Assembly (NCBI GenBank): GCA_902628365.1
Contig: CACOMW010000014.1
Span: 1-38,124 of the forward strand
Source of the DNA: an uncultured Marinoscillum sp.
GTDB lineage: Bacteria > Bacteroidota > Bacteroidia > Cytophagales > MED-G16
Direction of reading: 5' to 3'
Length of the DNA: 38,124 nucleotides
In this document: positions 34,674-38,124 of the stretch, piece by piece
Layout: every line of letters begins with the position of its first letter
Position numbering within the stretch: the first letter of the stretch is position 1
Made by a program: the position numbers and the translations under genes
Notes under the pieces: model-generated
Seen by the model: only the letters and a program-made list of their open reading frames with translations
What the model was told of the DNA's origin: nothing
Database searches by the model: none

Positions 34674-35815
34674 TTAGAGTTATTAATAATTTATGGTTAA
34701 TATTTTTGATTTTAAATAATAGCTGTAATTCAAATTTTAAAATGAAAGAAAAACAACTACTCATTAAATCTAACAAATTGTCTAAAAAATTTATTATAGT
34801 TGACGGCCATATTGATTTACCATATCGATTAAAAGAGGCAGGATATTTAAAAAAAAATAAAATTTTAGATCTTACAAAGGAAACAGATGGAGACTTTGAC
34901 TATGCAAAATCAAAAAGAGGGGGTTTAGATGCTCCATTTATGTCTATTTATATCCCTGCAGAATTTCAAAAATCTGGTGGAGCAAAAAAACTAGCTGATT
35001 CATTAATAAATCTAGTTATAAAAATAACAAACTCCTTTCCAACTAAATTTGCTTTAGCAAATAGTCCCTCTGATATTAAAGATAACTTTTCAAAAGGTTT
35101 AATTTCTTTACCCATGGGGATAGAAAATGGCGCTGCAATAGAAAAAAAATTAGAAAATATTGATTATTTTTTTGAAAGAGGCATAAGATATATTACACTC
35201 ACTCATGGAAAAGATAATGCAATATGTGATTCTTCATACGATTCAACAAAAACATGGAATGGCTTAAGTCCATTTGGGAGAAAAGTTATTTCAAAAATGA
35301 ATTCTGTAGGAATGATGATTGATATATCTCATGTAACAGACGAAGCATTTTATCAGGTAATTGAAATAAGTAGAACTCCTGTAATAGCATCTCACTCATC
35401 GCCTAGAAAATTTACACCAGGATTCGAAAGAAATATGAGTGATGATATGATTATAAAATTAGCAGAATCCAATGGTTTAATTTTAATAAATTTTGGATCA
35501 AGCTTCGTGAATGAATTATCAAATAAAAAATTTGATCAGATAGATAAAAAAGTAGAAAGTTGGAAAATAAAAAATAAAATAAATGATATTAAAGAAATAA
35601 ATAAATTTAAAAATAGAATTATTGAAGAGGAAAAACCATTTGCTACAATTGAAGATGTAATTAATGCCATAGACCATGTTGTTAAATTAGTTGGAATTGA
35701 TCATGTAGGATTTGGATCAGACTTTGATGGGCTTGGAAACACATTACCTTATAATTTAAAAAATGTATCTGACTATCCTAATATAATTTTAGGATTGCTT
35801 AAAAAAAAATTATAG
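34670..35815 (+). CDS. membrane dipeptidase (peptidase M19), C-terminus interrupted by frameshift at A9
   Basis: This 381-residue protein is a renal-dipeptidase-type (M19) zinc hydrolase. The metal-ligand regions are VDGHIDLPYRL (His/Asp), GIENGAAIE (bridging Glu), DISHVTDEAF and ASHSSPRKF (His ligands), and GFGSDFDG (catalytic Asp). The N terminus has a hydrophobic stretch and a weak lipobox (NNSC), suggesting a lipoprotein. The frame stops early at TAG 35813, just after a run of nine A at 35801-35809. Removing one A restores a family-like ending (YSEEDIEKI...FKTWNEI) to a TAA at 35892-35894. The gene is therefore frameshifted, slippage-dependent, or affected by a homopolymer sequencing error. 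Confidence 0.92.
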   Translation: MIRVINNLWLIFLILNNSCNSNFKMKEKQLLIKSNKLSKKFIIVDGHIDLPYRLKEAGYLKKNKILDLTKETDGDFDYAKSKRGGLDAPFMSIYIPAEFQKSGGAKKLADSLINLVIKITNSFPTKFALANSPSDIKDNFSKGLISLPMGIENGAAIEKKLENIDYFFERGIRYITLTHGKDNAICDSSYDSTKTWNGLSPFGRKVISKMNSVGMMIDISHVTDEAFYQVIEISRTPVIASHSSPRKFTPGFERNMSDDMIIKLAESNGLILINFGSSFVNELSNKKFDQIDKKVESWKIKNKINDIKEINKFKNRIIEEEKPFATIEDVINAIDHVVKLVGIDHVGFGSDFDGLGNTLPYNLKNVSDYPNIILGLLKKKL

Positions 35816-35894
35816 TGAAGAAGATATTGAAAAAATATGTTATAAAAATTTATTCAAAACTTGGAATGAAATACTAGAATTTTCAAAAGATTAA
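35801..35894 (+). other. A9 homopolymer and out-of-frame C-terminal codons of the M19 dipeptidase
   Basis: Nine A residues (35801-35809) are followed, in the +1 frame, by an open stretch encoding NYSEEDIEKICYKNLF and then [12 protein letters not shown], ending with TAA. This is the normal C-terminal helix pattern of M19 dipeptidases (YSEEDI..I...NFLRVW), so it is displaced coding sequence, not spacer. It overlaps the end of the convergent nqrF by 4 nt. Confidence 0.85.
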
Positions 35895-37204
35895 CCACCA
35901 AAATCATCAAATCTTATATTTTCATCAGGAACACCCAAATCATCTAACATCTTTAAAACTGCCTGATTCATTAAAGGAGGACCGCATAGATAATATTCAA
36001 CCTCTTCTGGTTCTTCATGATGCTTTAAATAATTATCATAAAGTACTTGATGAATAAAACCTGTATACCCATCTTTTTTATCATCTAGATTTTTTTTCAA
36101 GGTCCAATTATCCTCTGGAAGAGGCTCAGATAGACCTACATAAAATTTAAAATTTTTAAATCCTTTTTCTATTTTTTTAAAGTGATCTAAATAAAATAAT
36201 TCTTTCTTTGATCTTCCTCCATACCAATATGAAACTTTTCTTTTAGTTTTTTTAGTATGAAATAAGTGAAAAATATGAGATCTTAATGGAGCCATACCAG
36301 CACCACCTCCAATATAAACCATTTCTCTTTCTGTTTTATTTATATGAAATTCACCATAAGGACCAGATATGGAAATTTTATCCCCAGGTTTTCTTGAAAA
36401 AATATAGGAAGAACAAATGCCTGGATTTACTTCCATCCATTTATTATTTGCTCTGTCCCAAGGAGGCGTAGCAATTCTGATATTTAACATAATAATATTT
36501 CCTTCGGCTGGATGATTTGCCATTGAATAAGCTCTAAAAATAGGCTCATCGTTAACCATCTTAAGTGGCCATAGATTAAATTGATCCCAATCAGATTTGA
36601 ACACATCTTTCTTATGACCTAATTCTGGATGCGGGGTAATATCCATATTTTTAAAATTAATTTCTGTCTCTGGAACATCAATTTGAATGTAACCTCCAGA
36701 TTTAAAATCTAAATTTTCTCCTGCAGGTAGTTTAACAACAAATTCCTTGATAAATGTCGAAACATTGTAATTTGAAACTACTTCACATTCCCACTTTTTT
36801 ATACCAAATATTTCATCAGGAATTTCAATTTTCATATCTTCCTTAACCTTTACCTGGCATGATAGTCGCACATTTTCATGTTGCTCCGTTCTAGATAGAT
36901 GGCCAACTTCTGTAGGCAAAACATCACCACCTCCTTCATGTATTTTACATTTACACATTGCACATGTTCCACCACCACCACAAGCAGACGGTAAAAACAT
37001 TTTTTGAGAGGATAAAGTTGTTAGTAATGTTGATCCAGCAGGTACTATTAGGGGATTTGATTCATCTCCATTCACATAAATATTTACATCTCCAGATTGT
37101 ATTAGTTTAGATTGAGCAAATAAAAGTGCCATCACTAAAAAAAGAATTACAATAGTAAATGCAATTATTGAAGTTCCAACGGTTAAATATACAGATGCTA
37201 GCAT
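35891..37204 (-). CDS. nqrF: Na+-translocating NADH:quinone reductase subunit F
   Basis: This 437-residue protein is a complete NqrF, the NADH-oxidising subunit of Na+-NQR. It has one N-terminal membrane helix (about 8-30) and a 2Fe-2S ferredoxin domain with [13 protein letters not shown] and the fourth Cys in LSCQVKV. The FAD-binding RAYSMANHP is near residue 225. NADH-binding motifs are [12 protein letters not shown] and YYLCGPP, and the end is the typical FDDFGG. The complex pumps Na+ while reducing ubiquinone or menaquinone, fitting a marine habit. The gene upstream on the same strand is accD, not nqrE, so this subunit is separated here from the usual nqrABCDE order. Confidence 0.95.
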   Translation of the reverse strand: MLASVYLTVGTSIIAFTIVILFLVMALLFAQSKLIQSGDVNIYVNGDESNPLIVPAGSTLLTTLSSQKMFLPSACGGGGTCAMCKCKIHEGGGDVLPTEVGHLSRTEQHENVRLSCQVKVKEDMKIEIPDEIFGIKKWECEVVSNYNVSTFIKEFVVKLPAGENLDFKSGGYIQIDVPETEINFKNMDITPHPELGHKKDVFKSDWDQFNLWPLKMVNDEPIFRAYSMANHPAEGNIIMLNIRIATPPWDRANNKWMEVNPGICSSYIFSRKPGDKISISGPYGEFHINKTEREMVYIGGGAGMAPLRSHIFHLFHTKKTKRKVSYWYGGRSKKELFYLDHFKKIEKGFKNFKFYVGLSEPLPEDNWTLKKNLDDKKDGYTGFIHQVLYDNYLKHHEEPEEVEYYLCGPPLMNQAVLKMLDDLGVPDENIRFDDFGG

Positions 37205-37242
37205 AATTTTTTTTACGAATATATATAATTAAGGTTTAAAAA

Positions 37243-38085
37243 TTAATCTTTTAATAATGATAATAACTTATAAATTTTATTTTTCAAATTTCTTCTATCT
37301 ACAATGAAGTCTAGAAACCCATTCTCTAATAAAAATTCAGATTTTTGAAAGCCTTTTGGAAGATTTGATCCAATGGTTTCTTTTATAACTCTAGGGCCGG
37401 CAAATCCAATTAAAGAATTTGGTTCAGCAATATTAAAATCTCCTAACATTGCAAAGGATGCAGAAACTCCTCCTGTAGTCGGGTCGGTCATTAATGATAT
37501 ATAAGGTATTTTTTCATTTGATAGTAAAGAAATTTTAGCAGAAGTTTTTGCCATCTGCATTAAAGAATATGTTGATTCCATCATCCTTGCACCTCCAGAT
37601 TTAGAAATAATTAAAATTGGAAATTTCTTTTTTAGAGAATAATCAATTGCTCTTGAAATCTTCTCACCTACCACTGATCCCATGGAGCCTCCAATAAAAC
37701 CAAAATCCATACAACATATAACAATTGAAAGGCCATTTATTTTTCCAACACCAGTTCTAATTGCATCTTTTAATCCTGTTGTCTTCTTCGATGCCGAAAG
37801 CCTATTTTTATAACTTTTTCTATCTTTAAAATTTAATGGATCCGACGAACTAAGATTTTCATCTAATTCTTTATAAAAATTATTATCAAAGAGTATTTCA
37901 AAATATTCGTTAGACCCAATTCTAAAATGAAAATCATCTTCAGGAGAAACATATGAGTTATTTTTTAATTCTCTAATATGCACTATAGCTCCATTAGGAG
38001 TTTTATGCCACATGCCATCTGGAGCTTCTTTTTTTTGGGATGTAGGTGTTTTAATATTTTTAATATTTCTCTTAAACCAATTCAT
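37243..38085 (-). CDS. accD: acetyl-CoA carboxylase carboxyltransferase subunit beta
   Basis: This 280-residue protein has the AccD carboxyltransferase core: [89 protein letters not shown] and [14 protein letters not shown]. With AccA it transfers CO2 from biotin to acetyl-CoA, making malonyl-CoA. The N-terminal zinc ribbon found in E. coli AccD has lost all four cysteines: the positions read MWHKTPNG and [12 protein letters not shown]. This form appears usual for Bacteroidota from memory. nqrF follows after 38 nt. Confidence 0.96.
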   Translation of the reverse strand: MNWFKRNIKNIKTPTSQKKEAPDGMWHKTPNGAIVHIRELKNNSYVSPEDDFHFRIGSNEYFEILFDNNFYKELDENLSSSDPLNFKDRKSYKNRLSASKKTTGLKDAIRTGVGKINGLSIVICCMDFGFIGGSMGSVVGEKISRAIDYSLKKKFPILIISKSGGARMMESTYSLMQMAKTSAKISLLSNEKIPYISLMTDPTTGGVSASFAMLGDFNIAEPNSLIGFAGPRVIKETIGSNLPKGFQKSEFLLENGFLDFIVDRRNLKNKIYKLLSLLKD

Positions 38086-38124
38086 AAGAACTAAATTAAT
38101 TAATTTTTAATCAAGCTCCTCATA

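Noticed and set aside
38107-38124. In-frame YEELD followed by a stop on the minus strand at the right edge, possibly the end of an upstream gene
   Set aside because: Six codons are too few to identify a gene or confirm the frame.

Overview
The window looks like chromosomal DNA from a marine member of the Bacteroidota, most likely Flavobacteriales. The evidence is the strong A+T bias, a fused SecDF, the mutL-rhomboid-rhomboid gene order, BshA of the bacillithiol pathway, a giant protein with a type IX secretion (T9SS) type B C-terminal domain, FKBP lipoproteins next to an NrnA-type phosphoesterase, a DUF5916 outer-membrane protein, a Na+-NQR subunit F and a TRAP transporter. Start codons mostly lack Shine-Dalgarno sequences. 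Several are preceded at about 20 nt by the Bacteroidota -7 element TAnnTTTG. I see no tRNA, rRNA, CRISPR, insertion sequence or phage gene. No stretch longer than 300 bases lacks a gene.

Layout: 1-2644 (minus): bshA, phoH and the 5' end of acs, tightly packed. 2757-7596 (plus): a small membrane protein, mutL, two rhomboid proteases and a DUF2891 lipoprotein, overlapping or nearly touching. 7600-16824 (minus): one gene for a 3074-residue surface protein with 25 cadherin-like units. 16924-17958 (minus): rlmN. 18028-20963: a TRAP transporter with dctQ-dctM on plus and dctP on minus, meeting end to end. 20991-26294 (minus): a CBM9/DUF5916 barrel protein and secDF. 26345-30626 (minus): nrnA, three FKBP-family genes, rdgB and udk. 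30754-31885: ndk and scpA, convergent and overlapping. 31982-35894 (plus): dxs, a short-chain dehydrogenase and an M19 dipeptidase whose last codons lie in another frame. 35891-38085 (minus): accD and nqrF.

Most genes are housekeeping: DNA repair and chromosome segregation, nucleotide metabolism, isoprenoid and fatty-acid precursors, protein export and folding, and respiration. The lifestyle genes are the giant T9SS adhesin, the TakP-like TRAP uptake system for small organic acids, and the surface/periplasmic lipoproteins.

The most interesting signal is inside the giant protein. Cysteines occur in two independent all-or-none pairs. One pair flanks a hairpin loop. The other links the start of a unit to a late hairpin of the same unit. 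This suggests a disulfide-stapled stalk. Other points worth a look are nrnA, whose essential first motif is in frame but has no ATG/GTG/TTG start; the dipeptidase interrupted at an A9 run; an unusual MutL endonuclease motif; and the split orientation of the TRAP genes.
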